Shown here: positions 43,131-52,517 of the stretch, one piece after another
How positions within the stretch are numbered: the first letter of the stretch is position 1
Layout of the letters: each line of letters starts with the position of its first letter
Assembly: GCF_030163795.1 (NCBI RefSeq)
Contig: NZ_JASJOF010000005.1
Location: 248,001-312,000, forward strand
From: Roseicyclus marinus
GTDB taxonomy: Bacteria; Pseudomonadota; Alphaproteobacteria; Rhodobacterales; Rhodobacteraceae
DNA length: 64,000 bases
Reading direction: 5' to 3'
Notes under the pieces: generated by a model
Seen by the model: the letters and a program-made list of their open reading frames with translations, nothing else
What the model was told of the DNA's origin: nothing
The model's database searches: none
Translations under genes and position numbers: made by a program

Positions 43131-44246
43131 TCAGGCGATGCGGGTCTCGGTCTCGATGTCGAAGAGAACGGCCTTGTCCATGTTGACCGCGAAATCAAAG
43201 GGTTGGCCGGGCCGCACATCGGCGTCGGCGCGCATCCGCGCGACGCAATCCTTGCCCGCCAGCGTCATGGTGACGAAGGTGTCGGCTCCCGCAGGTTCCG
43301 TGACGCCGACCGTGTTGGCAAGCGGCTGGATGTTGCGGGCGTTGCGGTCCGCGCCCTCGGGATCGGTGATCGCCTCGGGGCGGATGCCCAGCATCACTTC
43401 GCGCCCCAGATAGGCCTTGGCCGCGGCGGGCGCATTCGGCATGGCCAGCGCGCGTTCCGCGCCGTCGGCCCCGGCCATCACGGCATGGGGGACGCCGTTG
43501 CGCTCCTCCAGCTTGACCTTGAGGACATTCATCGCGGGGCTGCCCATGAAGGTCGCCACGAACAGGTTCGCGGGCGTGTCGTAGATCTCCTTGGGCGTGC
43601 CAAGCTGCTGGACATAGCCGTTGAACATCACCGCGATCCGGGTCGAGAGCGTCATCGCCTCGATCTGGTCATGGGTGACGTAAACGATCGTTGTGCCCAG
43701 CCGGTGGTGCAGCTTCTTGATCTCGGTCCGCATGTCGACACGCAATTTCGCATCGAGGTTCGACAGCGGTTCGTCGAACAGGAACACATCGGGGTTGCGC
43801 ACCAGCGCGCGGCCCATCGCCACCCGCTGCCGCTGGCCGCCGGACAATTGCCCCGGCTTGCGGTCGAGCAGATGCTCGATCTGCAACAACTGGGCGACAT
43901 CCTTCATCGCCTTTTCCCGCTCGGGCTTGGGCGTGCCATGCATCTCGAGGCCGAAGGTGATGTTCTTGCCCACCGTCATGTTGGGGTAGAGCGCGTAGGA
44001 CTGGAACACCATGGCGATGTTGCGCCGCGACGGGTGCACCCCGTTCATCACGCGGTCCTTGATCCGGATCTCGCCCGAGGTGATCCCCTCAAGCCCCGCG
44101 ATCATGTTCAGAAGCGTGGACTTGCCACAGCCCGAGGGGCCGACGAGGACGAGAAATTCGCCTTCCTGAACGTCGATGTCGACCTTGTGCAGCACTTCGA
44201 CCGCGCCATAGGACTTGGTCACGTTATCGATGTCGAGGAAGCCCAT
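43131..44246 (-). CDS. Sugar ABC transporter ATPase (MalK/UgpC type)
   Basis: A 371-residue ATP-binding subunit. Walker A is G36-PSGCGKST44; the signature LSGGQRQRVAMGRAL and Walker B VFLFDEPLSNLDAKLR follow, with switch His in VYVTHDQIEAMTLS. The C-terminal 130 residues form the MalK-like TOBE/regulatory domain (LGREVMLGIRPEAI). It energises the two permeases encoded immediately upstream (5-bp gap) and is the last gene of the operon, followed by a strong terminator. Confidence 0.95.
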   Translation of the reverse strand: MGFLDIDNVTKSYGAVEVLHKVDIDVQEGEFLVLVGPSGCGKSTLLNMIAGLEGITSGEIRIKDRVMNGVHPSRRNIAMVFQSYALYPNMTVGKNITFGLEMHGTPKPEREKAMKDVAQLLQIEHLLDRKPGQLSGGQRQRVAMGRALVRNPDVFLFDEPLSNLDAKLRVDMRTEIKKLHHRLGTTIVYVTHDQIEAMTLSTRIAVMFNGYVQQLGTPKEIYDTPANLFVATFMGSPAMNVLKVKLEERNGVPHAVMAGADGAERALAMPNAPAAAKAYLGREVMLGIRPEAITDPEGADRNARNIQPLANTVGVTEPAGADTFVTMTLAGKDCVARMRADADVRPGQPFDFAVNMDKAVLFDIETETRIA

Positions 44247-44251
44247 GGGTT

Positions 44252-45136
44252 TTATCCTTTAACCGAGCCCGCCATCAGACCGCGCACGAAATAGCGGCCG
44301 GCGACGATATAGACGAGAAGCGTAGGGGCGGCGGCCATGATGGCACCTGCGAAATGCACGTTGTATTCGCGCACCCCCGTGGAGGAGTTGACGAGATTGT
44401 TCAGCGCCACAGTCATCGGCGCACCGCCGCCCGAGGCAAACGAGGCCCCAAAGAGGAAGTCGTTCCAGATGTTGGTGAATTGCCAGATGAAGCTGACCGC
44501 GATGATCGGCCCCGAGCTTGGCAGCATGATCCGCCAGAAGATCTGGAAGAACCCGGCCCCGTCGATCTGCGCCGCACGCACCAGTTCCGTCGGGAAAGCG
44601 GCGTAGTAATTGCGGAAATAGAGCGTGGTGAACCCGATCCCGTAGACGAAATGGACGAGGATCAGGCCCGTGGTCGTGCCCGCGATATCCAGCAGCCCCA
44701 GAATGCGCGCCATCGGGATCAGCACGATCTGGAACGGGATGAAGCACGAGAACAGCAAAAGCCCGAAGATGATCGTGGCCCCCCGGAAATGCCACTTGGT
44801 CAGGACGTACCCGTTCAGCGCCCCCACCACGGTCGACAGGACCACGGCGGGTACGGCCATTACGATCGAATTGATGAAATAGGGGCGCAGGCCGGTCGGC
44901 TCGACCCCGATCTGGGCCGTGGACCATGCCGAAAGCCAGGGCGCGATCGTCCAGTCACGCGGCAGGGCGATCATGTTGCCCCCCGTGATCTCGGACAAAG
45001 GCTTGAGCGAGTTCACCAGCATGATGCCGAAGGGCAGAAGGTAGAACAGCGCGAACAGGAGCAGCACGAGGTAGATGAACACCCGCGTGACGTTCGAGGA
45101 CCGGATCGCGGTTTCGGTGGATGCGGCGGCCATCAC
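44252..45136 (-). CDS. Carbohydrate ABC transporter permease (MalG-like)
   Basis: A 294-residue inner-membrane subunit with six helices and the EAA loop (AAQIDGAGFFQIFWRIMLP, about 190-208) that contacts the ATPase. It starts MMAAASTETAIRSSNVT, with the ATG overlapping the stop of the partner permease by 4 bp. The C-terminal RYFVRGLMAGSVKG is the usual end of MalG-type subunits. It forms the heteromeric membrane channel with the protein encoded just upstream and belongs to the same operon as the binding protein. Confidence 0.95.
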   Translation of the reverse strand: MMAAASTETAIRSSNVTRVFIYLVLLLFALFYLLPFGIMLVNSLKPLSEITGGNMIALPRDWTIAPWLSAWSTAQIGVEPTGLRPYFINSIVMAVPAVVLSTVVGALNGYVLTKWHFRGATIIFGLLLFSCFIPFQIVLIPMARILGLLDIAGTTTGLILVHFVYGIGFTTLYFRNYYAAFPTELVRAAQIDGAGFFQIFWRIMLPSSGPIIAVSFIWQFTNIWNDFLFGASFASGGGAPMTVALNNLVNSSTGVREYNVHFAGAIMAAAPTLLVYIVAGRYFVRGLMAGSVKG

Positions 45137-46032
45137 TTCTTCTCCCGCAGTTCGGCATAGAGATAGGGCACCATGATCGCGGCGATGGTCATCAGCATGA
45201 TGACTGCCGAGGCCGCGCCGATCCCCATCTGGTTGCGCGTGAAGGTGTAGGAATACATGAAGGTCGCGGGCAGGGCCGTGGCATTGCCGGGTCCGCCCCC
45301 CGTCAGCGCGATGACAAGGTCATAGGACTTGATCGCCAGATGGCTCAGGATGACGAAGGCCGACAGGAACGCGGGGCGCAGCTGCGGCAGGATGATCCGG
45401 CGATAGAGCTGGAAATTCGAGGCGCCATCCATCTGCGCGGCCTTCAGGATCTCGTTGTCGATCCCGCGCAGGCCGGCAAGGAACATCGCCATCACGAACC
45501 CCGAGGATTGCCAGACGGCGGCGATGACGATCGTATAGATCGCCATCTCGCGATCCTTGATCCAGTTGAAGGTAAAGCTTTCCCATCCCCAAAGGTGCAT
45601 GGTGTTTTCCAGCCCGATGGCGGGGTCAAGAAACCATTTCCACGCCGTCCCCGTCACGATGAAGCTGAGCGCCATGGGATAGAGAAAGATGGGGCGCAAC
45701 ACGCCCTCGCCCCGGATCTTCTGGTCGAGCAGGATGGCCAGGGTCAGGCCGATCAGCGTGCAGATCACGATGTAGAGCGAGGCGAAGATGGCGAGGTTGG
45801 TCAGCGCGACATTCCATTCGCGCACCCGGAAAAGGCGGTCGTAATTGTCCCAGCCGACCCACCCGAAGGACGGCAGCATCCGGCTGTCGGTAAAGCTCAG
45901 GTAGATCGTGAAGGCGATGAAGCCGTAGACGAAGACCAGCATGATCGCCAGCGACGGGGACAGCACCAGCTTGGGCAGCCATTCTTGCAAACGCGTGCGA
46001 AAATCCGCGCCCGTGTCGGTCGTTGTGGCCAT
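45133..46032 (-). CDS. Carbohydrate ABC transporter permease (MalF-like)
   Basis: A 299-residue permease with six helices. The EAA motif is KAAQMDGASNFQLYRRIILPQL (about 195-216). The sequence style, including FTDSRMLPSFGWVGWDNYDRLF and GGGPGNATALPATFMYSYTF, resembles the glucose/mannose importer permeases (GtsB-like) of Pseudomonas more than maltose systems. It follows the binding-protein gene after a 98-bp gap that holds a strong hairpin, and it overlaps the second permease by 4 bp. Confidence 0.95.
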   Translation of the reverse strand: MATTTDTGADFRTRLQEWLPKLVLSPSLAIMLVFVYGFIAFTIYLSFTDSRMLPSFGWVGWDNYDRLFRVREWNVALTNLAIFASLYIVICTLIGLTLAILLDQKIRGEGVLRPIFLYPMALSFIVTGTAWKWFLDPAIGLENTMHLWGWESFTFNWIKDREMAIYTIVIAAVWQSSGFVMAMFLAGLRGIDNEILKAAQMDGASNFQLYRRIILPQLRPAFLSAFVILSHLAIKSYDLVIALTGGGPGNATALPATFMYSYTFTRNQMGIGAASAVIMLMTIAAIMVPYLYAELREKK

Positions 46033-46088
46033 CGGCCCCTCTCCCCCTTGCGGCGAATGCGATACGGACCCCTTCGGCCCGGTGGGTC

Positions 46089-46115
46089 GGACCGGCCCCG
46101 CGCGGGGACCGGTCC
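46089..46115. promoter_or_regulatory. GC-rich intergenic hairpin between binding-protein and permease genes
   Basis: GGACCGG (46089-46095) pairs with CCGGTCC (46109-46115), and the inner CCCC/GGGG also pair around GCGC. It sits 16 bp past the solute-binding-protein stop in its reading direction and is not followed by a T-run. Hairpins in this position in many ABC operons limit read-through or protect the upstream mRNA, keeping the binding protein in excess over the permeases. Confidence 0.6.
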
Positions 46116-46130
46116 TGAAGTCGCCCGTGA

Positions 46131-47381
46131 TTACTGGGCGATTTCCACGGCCGTCACCAGTTCGGCGGCGGCGGTTGCGGCGTCGTACTCGCCGTTGAAA
46201 TGCGCGGTGATGACGTCATACATCGCGTTCTGCACGGCGGGCGGGTTGGCATGGCCATGGGCCATCGACCCAAACAGGCCGCCGCTTGCTGCCGCTTCGG
46301 CCAGTTGCGCCATGCCCATCTGGCCACAGGCGTCGAACTGGTCGCTGGGGATATCGGTGCGCGCGGGCACCGAGCCCTTGACCAGGTTGAAGGCGACCTG
46401 GAATTCCGGGCTCATCACGGCGGATGCCATGGCGGCCTGGGCTTCCTGTGCGACCGGGTCGGTCACGTTGAACATCGCGAACTGGTCGGAGTTGAAGGTC
46501 ACGGTGCCTTCGGTGCCGGGGACGCGGAAGCACTGGAATTCGTTGCCGGCGGTCAGGCCCGCATTGACGAATTCGCCCTTGGCCCAGTCGCCCATGATCT
46601 GGAACAGCGCTTCGCCGTTGATGACCATCGCGGTGGCAAGGTTCCAGTCGCGACCCGAGAAGTTGTCATCGACGAAGCCGCGCAGCGTTTCCATGCGCTG
46701 GAACGCCTCGACCATCGTGTCCGACCCAAGTGCATCGGGGTCCAGATCGACCATCGAGGCCTGATAGAATTCGGGACCGCCGACGCCCATCACCATGGAA
46801 TCGAAGATGGTCGCGTCCTGCCACGCCTGACCACCATGGGCCAGCGCGGTGTAACCGGCGGCTTCGGCGGCTTCCATCGCGGCGACGAATTCTTCCCAGC
46901 TGGTCGGCTGTTCGATGCCCAGTTCCGCCATCAGCGCGCTGTTCGCCCAGACCCAGTTGGTGGAATGGACGTTCACGGGCGCGGCAACCCAGCTGCCCTC
47001 GTAGGTCGAGAAACGCTGAAGCGCTGCGGGAACCACATCGGCCCAGCCCTGCTCGGCCGCCAGCGCATCAAGGTTTGCCAGCGCGCCTTCGGCGGCCCAA
47101 TCCTGGATCGAGAAGCCCAGCATCTGAACGGCGGTCGGCGCATCGCCGGCGCTGACGCGGGCGCGCAGGACGGTCATGGCGTCAGAGCCGCCGCCACCCG
47201 CGACGGGCATGTCGAGCCAGCCAACGCCACCGGCGGCCAGCGTGTCGCGCAGCGTGCCCACGGCGGCAGCTTCACCGCCCGAGGTCCACCAGTGCAGCAC
47301 CTCGACCTCTTGCGCCGCGACCGCAGTGGTCGACAGCGCCAGAACGGCGGCGCTCATGTGCAGTTTCTTCATCATGGTCAT
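46131..47381 (-). CDS. Sugar ABC transporter substrate-binding protein (glucose/mannose type)
   Basis: A 416-residue periplasmic protein with a signal peptide ([23 protein letters not shown], cleavage near residue 23). The mature start [18 protein letters not shown] is typical of the cluster B family-1 sugar-binding proteins. Blocks such as [45 protein letters not shown] and [15 protein letters not shown] resemble glucose/mannose (GtsA-like) binding proteins. It is the first gene of the importer operon and divergent from a LacI-family gene; the intergenic region carries an AACGTT-centred palindrome 46 bp before its start. Confidence 0.93.
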   Translation of the reverse strand: MTMMKKLHMSAAVLALSTTAVAAQEVEVLHWWTSGGEAAAVGTLRDTLAAGGVGWLDMPVAGGGGSDAMTVLRARVSAGDAPTAVQMLGFSIQDWAAEGALANLDALAAEQGWADVVPAALQRFSTYEGSWVAAPVNVHSTNWVWANSALMAELGIEQPTSWEEFVAAMEAAEAAGYTALAHGGQAWQDATIFDSMVMGVGGPEFYQASMVDLDPDALGSDTMVEAFQRMETLRGFVDDNFSGRDWNLATAMVINGEALFQIMGDWAKGEFVNAGLTAGNEFQCFRVPGTEGTVTFNSDQFAMFNVTDPVAQEAQAAMASAVMSPEFQVAFNLVKGSVPARTDIPSDQFDACGQMGMAQLAEAAASGGLFGSMAHGHANPPAVQNAMYDVITAHFNGEYDAATAAAELVTAVEIAQ

Positions 47382-47426
47382 GTTTCGGTTCCTCCCTTAT
47401 TGACCACGCCCTTGCGGGCTTGTCCG

Positions 47427-47444
47427 AATTAAAACGTTATAATT
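47427..47444. promoter_or_regulatory. AACGTT-centred operator before the importer operon
   Basis: AATTAAAACGTTATAATT is an 18-bp inverted repeat with one mismatched pair. On the minus strand a TTGACG lies at 47458-47453, so the palindrome would cover the -10 area of the importer promoter. The AACGTT centre is typical of LacI-family operators; the divergent LacI gene is the obvious candidate regulator. Confidence 0.7.
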
Positions 47445-47558
47445 CCTCTATCCGTCAACTGAAAATTTTGCGGGGTGTTCACAGAAAAGCCCGCCGATCC
47501 CCCTGCATATGCAGCAATTTTCTGCGATGCAGCGTTTTCAGGTGCAAGAGATTTCATG

Positions 47559-47572
47559 TTGAAACGTTTGAA
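47559..47572. promoter_or_regulatory. Second AACGTT-centred operator, before the divergent lacI gene
   Basis: TTGAAACGTTTGAA is a 14-bp inverted repeat with one mismatched pair and the same AAACGTT core as the site at 47427-47444. It ends directly before an ATG at 47573 and lies 49 bp upstream of the ATG I prefer (47621). It suggests autoregulation and supports the downstream start. Confidence 0.6.
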
Positions 47573-47620
47573 ATGCCTGTCAATATGACAGCGACCCAAC
47601 CGCAGGCCCGACACCGCCCC

Positions 47621-48649
47621 ATGACCGACGACAGCACCCTTTCCGCCCTTCACGGCCATGGCGAAAAGCCCACGCTGCGCACCTTGGCGCAGGCCACCGG
47701 CTTTTCGGTCGCGACGGTGTCGAGGGCCTTGGCCAATGATCCGCGAATCGCCGCCAAGACGCGGGCCACCGTGGCCGAGATGGCCAAGCGGTTGGGCTAT
47801 ATCCCCGACCGGGCCGCGCGCCGCCTGCGCACGGGCCGCACCCAGGTCATCAGCCTGCTGCTGAACACCGAGCATGAATTCCTCGGCTTCACCCATGAAT
47901 TCCTGACCGGCATCACCGAAACGCTCGCGGGCACCGGCTATTCCGTCACGGTCGTGCCCGACAGCCCGGGCGAGGATCGCATCGGGCCGGTGCGTACGAT
48001 CCTGCGCAACAACCTCGCCGATGGGCTCCTGTTCACCCGGACCGAGGCCTTCGACCCCCGTGTGCGGCTGCTGATGGAGGCGGATTTCCCCTTTGTCAGC
48101 CACGGGCGCACCGAATTCACCGCCCCGCATCCTTGGGTCGATTACGACAACGAAACCTTTGCGAGGCAGGCCGTGGCGTATCTGGTGGCCAAGGGACGCT
48201 CGCGCATCTGCATGGTACTGCCGGGCGACCAGTTCACCTTTACCCAGCATCTGCGCTACGGCTTCGTTTCCGCCGCGCGGGAGGCGGGCATCGCCCATGA
48301 CATCGTGCCGGGCGTCACCCTCGACAGCCCGACCGCCGCGATTGCCGCAGCCTTGGCCGAGGCGCGGCGCGGCCCCAACCCACCCGATGGCTATGTCTGC
48401 GTCGGCGAAGTGACGGCGCTGGTCGCCCTTGCGGCGCTTGCCGATACCGGGGCGGTGCATGGTGTCGATGCCGATATCGTGGCCAAGCGCGCCTCGCCGA
48501 TCTTCGACAACATTCGCCCCCGCATCGGCACCGTGTTCGAGGATCTGCGTGCCACGGGCCGCGCCATGGCGGAAATGCTGCTCCGCCGCATGGCGGGCGA
48601 ACCGCCCGAGCGGCTCAACCGGCTGTTCCAGCCCGATCCGCCGCGCTAG
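47621..48649 (+). CDS. LacI-family regulator of the divergent sugar importer
   Basis: A repressor of 342 residues from the chosen start MTDDSTLSALHGHGEKP; ATGs at 47573 and 47585 are in frame but the first directly abuts an operator. The HTH TLRTLAQATGFSVATVSRALAND is at about 18-40 with hinge PDRAARRLRTGRTQVISLLL; the sensor domain follows (FTHEFLTGITETLAGTGYSV, DGLLFTRTEAFD, GYVCVGEVTALVALAAL). The gene is divergent from the importer operon. The arrangement resembles the AglR-aglEFGAK and similar sugar-uptake loci of rhizobia. It is convergent with the aldehyde dehydrogenase gene (2-bp gap). Confidence 0.9.
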   Translation: MTDDSTLSALHGHGEKPTLRTLAQATGFSVATVSRALANDPRIAAKTRATVAEMAKRLGYIPDRAARRLRTGRTQVISLLLNTEHEFLGFTHEFLTGITETLAGTGYSVTVVPDSPGEDRIGPVRTILRNNLADGLLFTRTEAFDPRVRLLMEADFPFVSHGRTEFTAPHPWVDYDNETFARQAVAYLVAKGRSRICMVLPGDQFTFTQHLRYGFVSAAREAGIAHDIVPGVTLDSPTAAIAAALAEARRGPNPPDGYVCVGEVTALVALAALADTGAVHGVDADIVAKRASPIFDNIRPRIGTVFEDLRATGRAMAEMLLRRMAGEPPERLNRLFQPDPPR

Positions 48650-48651
48650 GC

Positions 48652-50175
48652 TCATTCGACCCAGGCCCCGCGCGTCTGGCCGATGCGCATCTGCACGGTC
48701 TTGACCTCGAGAAATTCCTCCAGACCGTAGCGGCCCAGTTCCCGCCCCTGCCCGCTTTCCTTGAACCCGCCAAAGGGCAGTTCGGAAAAGCCGTCCATCC
48801 AGGTGTTGGTCCAGATCGTTCCGGCCCGCACGCGCCGCACGAAATCGAGACAGGTGGAGATATCGCGGCTCCACACGCCCGCCGACAGTCCATAGGCGGC
48901 ATCATTGGCAAGCGCGATGGCCTCGTCCGCGGTGCGGAAGGTCAGGACCGACAGCACCGGGCCGAAGACCTCTTCGCGGGCGATGGCCATCTCCGGGCGG
49001 ACATCGGTGACGATGGTGGGCTGGTAGAATTGCGCGCCCAAACCGCCGACCTCGAGCGCCCCACCACCCAGCGCGACATGCGCCCCGGCGGCCACGGCGC
49101 CCCGGACGTAACCGTCGATCTTGGCCAAATGTTCGGGCGAGATGATCGCGCCGACCTGCGTGCGCGGATCCAGCGGATCGCCAAAAGGCACCTTGCGGCT
49201 GAGCGCCACGATCTTCTCGACCAGCGCAGCGGCGACATCCTCATGCGCGATGATCCGGCTGCCCGAATTGCAACATTCGCCCGCGTTGAAATAGATGCCA
49301 AAGGCGATGGCATCGGCGGCCTGATCCAGATCGGCATCGGCAAAGATGACCTGCGGGTTCTTGCCGCCCAGTTCCAGTGACACTTTCTTGAGCGTTGCGG
49401 AGGCTGCGGCTGTGATCCGTTTGCCAACCCCGGTCGATCCGGTGAAGGACACCATGTCGACGCGCGCATCGGTGGTCAGCACCTCGCCCACCGGATCGCC
49501 ATATCCCAAAACGATGTTACAGACACCCTCGGGCAGGCCCGCTTCTTGTAGAATTTCACCCAGCATCACGGTCGTTCCCGGCGTCAGTTCCGAGGGTTTG
49601 ACCACCGCCACACACCCCGCCGCGAGCGCAAAGGGCAGCTTTTGCGAGATGATGAGAAACGGGAAATTCCACGGCGTGATCAGCGACACGACCCCGATCG
49701 GCTCCTTCAGCACCAGTCCCAGCATGTCGGGGCCAAGGCTGTTGTGGCTGTCGCCGGCTTGGGTGCGCGCCAGCGCCGCCGCATAGCGCCAAAGGTCGGC
49801 TGCGCCTTCGATCTCGGCCATGGCTTGGCTGATCGGCTTGCCGGATTCCAGCACCTCCTGCTGGGCGATGGCGGCCCGGTCGCGGTCGATCAGATCGGCG
49901 ACCTTCAAAAGCAGCGTGGCGCGATCCTTGCCCGAGGATCTGGGCCAAGCCCCCGTATCAAAAGCCTTTCGCGCCGCCGCAACGGCGGCTTCGGCCTCGG
50001 CCCGCCCACCTTTGGCCGCGACGGACACCGGCACGCCATGGGCGGGCGACCGGCGTTCGCTGGTCGCGCCATCGGCGCTGTCGACCCATGCGCCGCCGAT
50101 CCAATGGCGCAGCCCCATGGGCGCATCGGGCAGGGCGGCGGCGTTGGTGGCGGGAATGATCGTCAGGTCAAGCAT
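48652..50175 (-). CDS. NAD(P)-dependent aldehyde dehydrogenase
   Basis: A 507-residue enzyme. NAD site VSLITPWNFPFLI and FTGSTGVGKRI, the catalytic glutamate in SLELGGKNPQVIF and the nucleophile cysteine in FNAGECCNSGSRI are intact, as is the C-terminal PFGGFKESGQGRELG. It oxidises an aldehyde to an acid; its closest look is betaine/4-hydroxymuconic-like ALDHs, but no substrate can be fixed. It is the last gene of Gfo/Idh-CoA transferase-enoyl-CoA hydratase-ALDH, 3 bp after the hydratase stop. Confidence 0.93.
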   Translation of the reverse strand: MLDLTIIPATNAAALPDAPMGLRHWIGGAWVDSADGATSERRSPAHGVPVSVAAKGGRAEAEAAVAAARKAFDTGAWPRSSGKDRATLLLKVADLIDRDRAAIAQQEVLESGKPISQAMAEIEGAADLWRYAAALARTQAGDSHNSLGPDMLGLVLKEPIGVVSLITPWNFPFLIISQKLPFALAAGCVAVVKPSELTPGTTVMLGEILQEAGLPEGVCNIVLGYGDPVGEVLTTDARVDMVSFTGSTGVGKRITAAASATLKKVSLELGGKNPQVIFADADLDQAADAIAFGIYFNAGECCNSGSRIIAHEDVAAALVEKIVALSRKVPFGDPLDPRTQVGAIISPEHLAKIDGYVRGAVAAGAHVALGGGALEVGGLGAQFYQPTIVTDVRPEMAIAREEVFGPVLSVLTFRTADEAIALANDAAYGLSAGVWSRDISTCLDFVRRVRAGTIWTNTWMDGFSELPFGGFKESGQGRELGRYGLEEFLEVKTVQMRIGQTRGAWVE

Positions 50176-50178
50176 CGG

Positions 50179-50946
50179 TCAGGTTCCGGGAAATTCGGGT
50201 TTGCGTTTGGCGGCAAAGGCCGCGACGCCCTCGGCCTTGTCGGCGCTTGCGGCGATCATGCCGCCGCCCAAGGCTTCGATCATGGCGGCGCTATCTTCGC
50301 CCACGGCGGCGTGGATCTGGTATTTCGCCACTTCGACCGCGCGGGGCGACGAAGTGGCAAGGCTGGCGGCGATGCTTTGGGCGGCGGCCAGCGGATCGTC
50401 GGACACCTCCGCCACGAAACCCAATCCCTGCGCGCGCGCGGCATCGAGACGGCGACCGAAAAGCGCCATTTCCTTTAGCACCGGCTCAGGGATCAGGCGG
50501 GCCAACCGCTGTGTCCCCGACCATCCCGGCACGATGCCCACCTGCGCCTCGGGCAGCGCCAGCGTGGCGGTGGGCGCCATCACGCGGATGTCGCAGCACG
50601 CGGCCAGTTCCAGCCCGCCGCCAAAGGCCGGGGCATGGATCACCGCGATGGTGGGTTTCGACAGCCGCGCCAAGCGATCGAAAATGCGATGCCCCTCGCG
50701 CACCCAAGCCCGCGCGAAATCGAAGGGCGACAGGCCCGCCCAAGCCTTGATATCGGCCCCGGCGCAAAAGGCGCGGTCTCCCTCGGACCGCAGGATGACG
50801 GCGCGGATCTCCGGGTTACGCTCCAACGTTGCGCAATGCGCCTCCAACTCCGCCAACATTTCCGGCGTGAAGGCGTTGAGCTTGGCGGGATTGTCGAGAA
50901 CGACATGCGCCACCGCATCCACGATCTGCAGATGAATCGCGCTCAT
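50179..50946 (-). CDS. Enoyl-CoA hydratase/isomerase family protein
   Basis: A 255-residue crotonase. Oxyanion-hole segments AFCAGADIKAWAG (about 58-70) and PAFGGGLELAACCDI are present, and both catalytic glutamates of the hydratase type are kept (E in LELAACCD and in LPEAQVGIVPGWSGTQRL). It acts on a CoA thioester, probably hydrating or isomerising an enoyl-CoA. The start overlaps the CoA-transferase stop by 4 bp, so the acid activated by that transferase is the likely substrate source. Confidence 0.93.
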   Translation of the reverse strand: MSAIHLQIVDAVAHVVLDNPAKLNAFTPEMLAELEAHCATLERNPEIRAVILRSEGDRAFCAGADIKAWAGLSPFDFARAWVREGHRIFDRLARLSKPTIAVIHAPAFGGGLELAACCDIRVMAPTATLALPEAQVGIVPGWSGTQRLARLIPEPVLKEMALFGRRLDAARAQGLGFVAEVSDDPLAAAQSIAASLATSSPRAVEVAKYQIHAAVGEDSAAMIEALGGGMIAASADKAEGVAAFAAKRKPEFPGT

Positions 50947-52514
50947 GGTGCCCAGCCCATCGGCTGATCGCGCAACAGCGCCACAGGCATCGTCTTGGCG
51001 TTGTCGGCCAGCTGCACGCGCCCGCCGCTGGCCGCCACGATATCGCGCGCCGGGTCGATCCCCGGCATGATCTCGACCGCTTGCAATCCCTGCGCGGTCA
51101 GGCGGATCACGCACCGCTCGGTCACGTAGATCACGTCCTGCCCCTGCGCCACCGCCCGGCGGCCCGAGAAGGTGACGTGTTCGACCGCATCCACCATCTT
51201 GGCGAATTTGCCGGGCTTGACGACGGACAGGCCCGTGTCGGTCAGCGACAGCTCGGCACCGGCCTCGAAAAACCCGGAAAAGACGATCTTTTTCGCATGG
51301 GCCGTGATGTCGACGAACCCGCCGCAGCCCGCCGTCAGATAGGGTTTCTTGCCCAGTTTCGAGACATTGACGTTGCCCTGAACATCGACCTCCAGAAACG
51401 ACAGGAAGGTCTGATCGAACCCGCCGCCTTGAAAATAGCTGAACTGGTTCGGGCTGGGGACGAAAGCATCGGCATTGGACGCGCAACCAAAGGCGAAACC
51501 GGTCAGCGGCATCCCCCCGACGGCGCCCTGTTCGATGGCCCATGTCACGGCCTGCGCATGCCCTTCTTCCAGCAAAACGCGCGGCACCATCGCGGAAATG
51601 CCGAAGCCGAGGTTTGCGGTCTGCCCGCGCTTCAGCTCCATCGCGGCGCGGCGCGCGATGACCTTTTCCACGCCATGTTCGGCAAGGCTGAAACTGTCCC
51701 AAGGGCGCATGATTTCGCCCGAGATGGCGGGATCGTATTGGGTTTCGGTGGTCTGCTTCTGGTCGGGGGCCAGAACGATCAGATCGACCAGATGGCCCGG
51801 CACATGCACGTCATGGGGCCGCAGGCTGCCTGCCGCGGTCATCCGCTTGACCTGTGCGATGACCAAGCCCCCATGGTTGCGGGTGGCGATCGCCTGATCC
51901 AGCCCGCCCAGATACGCCCCCTCGTGCTCATATGTCAGGTTGCCGCGTTCATCGGCCGTGGTGGCACGGATGATGGCGACATTGGGCACGATGTTGGGGA
52001 AATGCAGCCATGTCTCGCCGCCGAATTCCGCCCGATGCACGATGGGCGATGCCGCCCCCCGCGCGTTCATCGCGCAGCCCTCGCGGATCGGATCGACAAA
52101 TGTGTCGAGACCCACCTTGGTCATCACACCCGGGCGGCGGGCTGCCACGTCGCGGTGCATGTCGAACAAGATACCCGAGGGGACGTTATAGGCCGCGATC
52201 CGATCCTCCACGACCATCTTCCAGATCTCGGGCATCGGCAGGTTCGAGGGGCCAGAGGGATAGCTGCCTGCGATCACGCGGGCCAAAAGCCCGTCCTGCG
52301 CGATATGGTCGATCCCCTTGACCCCGTACATGTCGCCAGCCGCGATCGGGTGCAGCGTGGTCAGGCGCCTCGGATGCCCCTCGGCCCGGAACCTTTCGCC
52401 CAGCGCCTTGAGGACCGCATCGGGGCACCCCAAGGCCGAGGAGGAGGAGACGGTGACAACCGCATCATCGGGAATGCGCGCGACCGCCTCGGCCGCGGTG
52501 ACAAGCTTGCCCAT
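50943..52514 (-). CDS. Family I CoA transferase (fused alpha-beta, YdiF/propionate type)
   Basis: A 523-residue single-chain CoA transferase. The N-terminal half (VSSSSALGCPDAVLKALGERF, THVGLDTFVDP-like TKVGLDTFVDPIREG) and the C-terminal half with the catalytic glutamate region VTWAIEQGAVGGMPLTG, then CGGFVDITAHAKKIVFSGFF, match fused family I enzymes that swap CoA between acyl-CoA donors and a free acid. It is second in an operon and lies 3 bp after the Gfo/Idh gene. It is intact, unlike the unrelated CoA-transferase remnant at 20.6 kb. Confidence 0.92.
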   Translation of the reverse strand: MGKLVTAAEAVARIPDDAVVTVSSSSALGCPDAVLKALGERFRAEGHPRRLTTLHPIAAGDMYGVKGIDHIAQDGLLARVIAGSYPSGPSNLPMPEIWKMVVEDRIAAYNVPSGILFDMHRDVAARRPGVMTKVGLDTFVDPIREGCAMNARGAASPIVHRAEFGGETWLHFPNIVPNVAIIRATTADERGNLTYEHEGAYLGGLDQAIATRNHGGLVIAQVKRMTAAGSLRPHDVHVPGHLVDLIVLAPDQKQTTETQYDPAISGEIMRPWDSFSLAEHGVEKVIARRAAMELKRGQTANLGFGISAMVPRVLLEEGHAQAVTWAIEQGAVGGMPLTGFAFGCASNADAFVPSPNQFSYFQGGGFDQTFLSFLEVDVQGNVNVSKLGKKPYLTAGCGGFVDITAHAKKIVFSGFFEAGAELSLTDTGLSVVKPGKFAKMVDAVEHVTFSGRRAVAQGQDVIYVTERCVIRLTAQGLQAVEIMPGIDPARDIVAASGGRVQLADNAKTMPVALLRDQPMGWAP

Positions 52515-52517
52515 GGT

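Noticed and set aside
47420-47620. N-terminal extension of the importer's LacI regulator
   Set aside because: The upstream frame reads through both operator palindromes and has no family similarity, so I start the protein at 47621.
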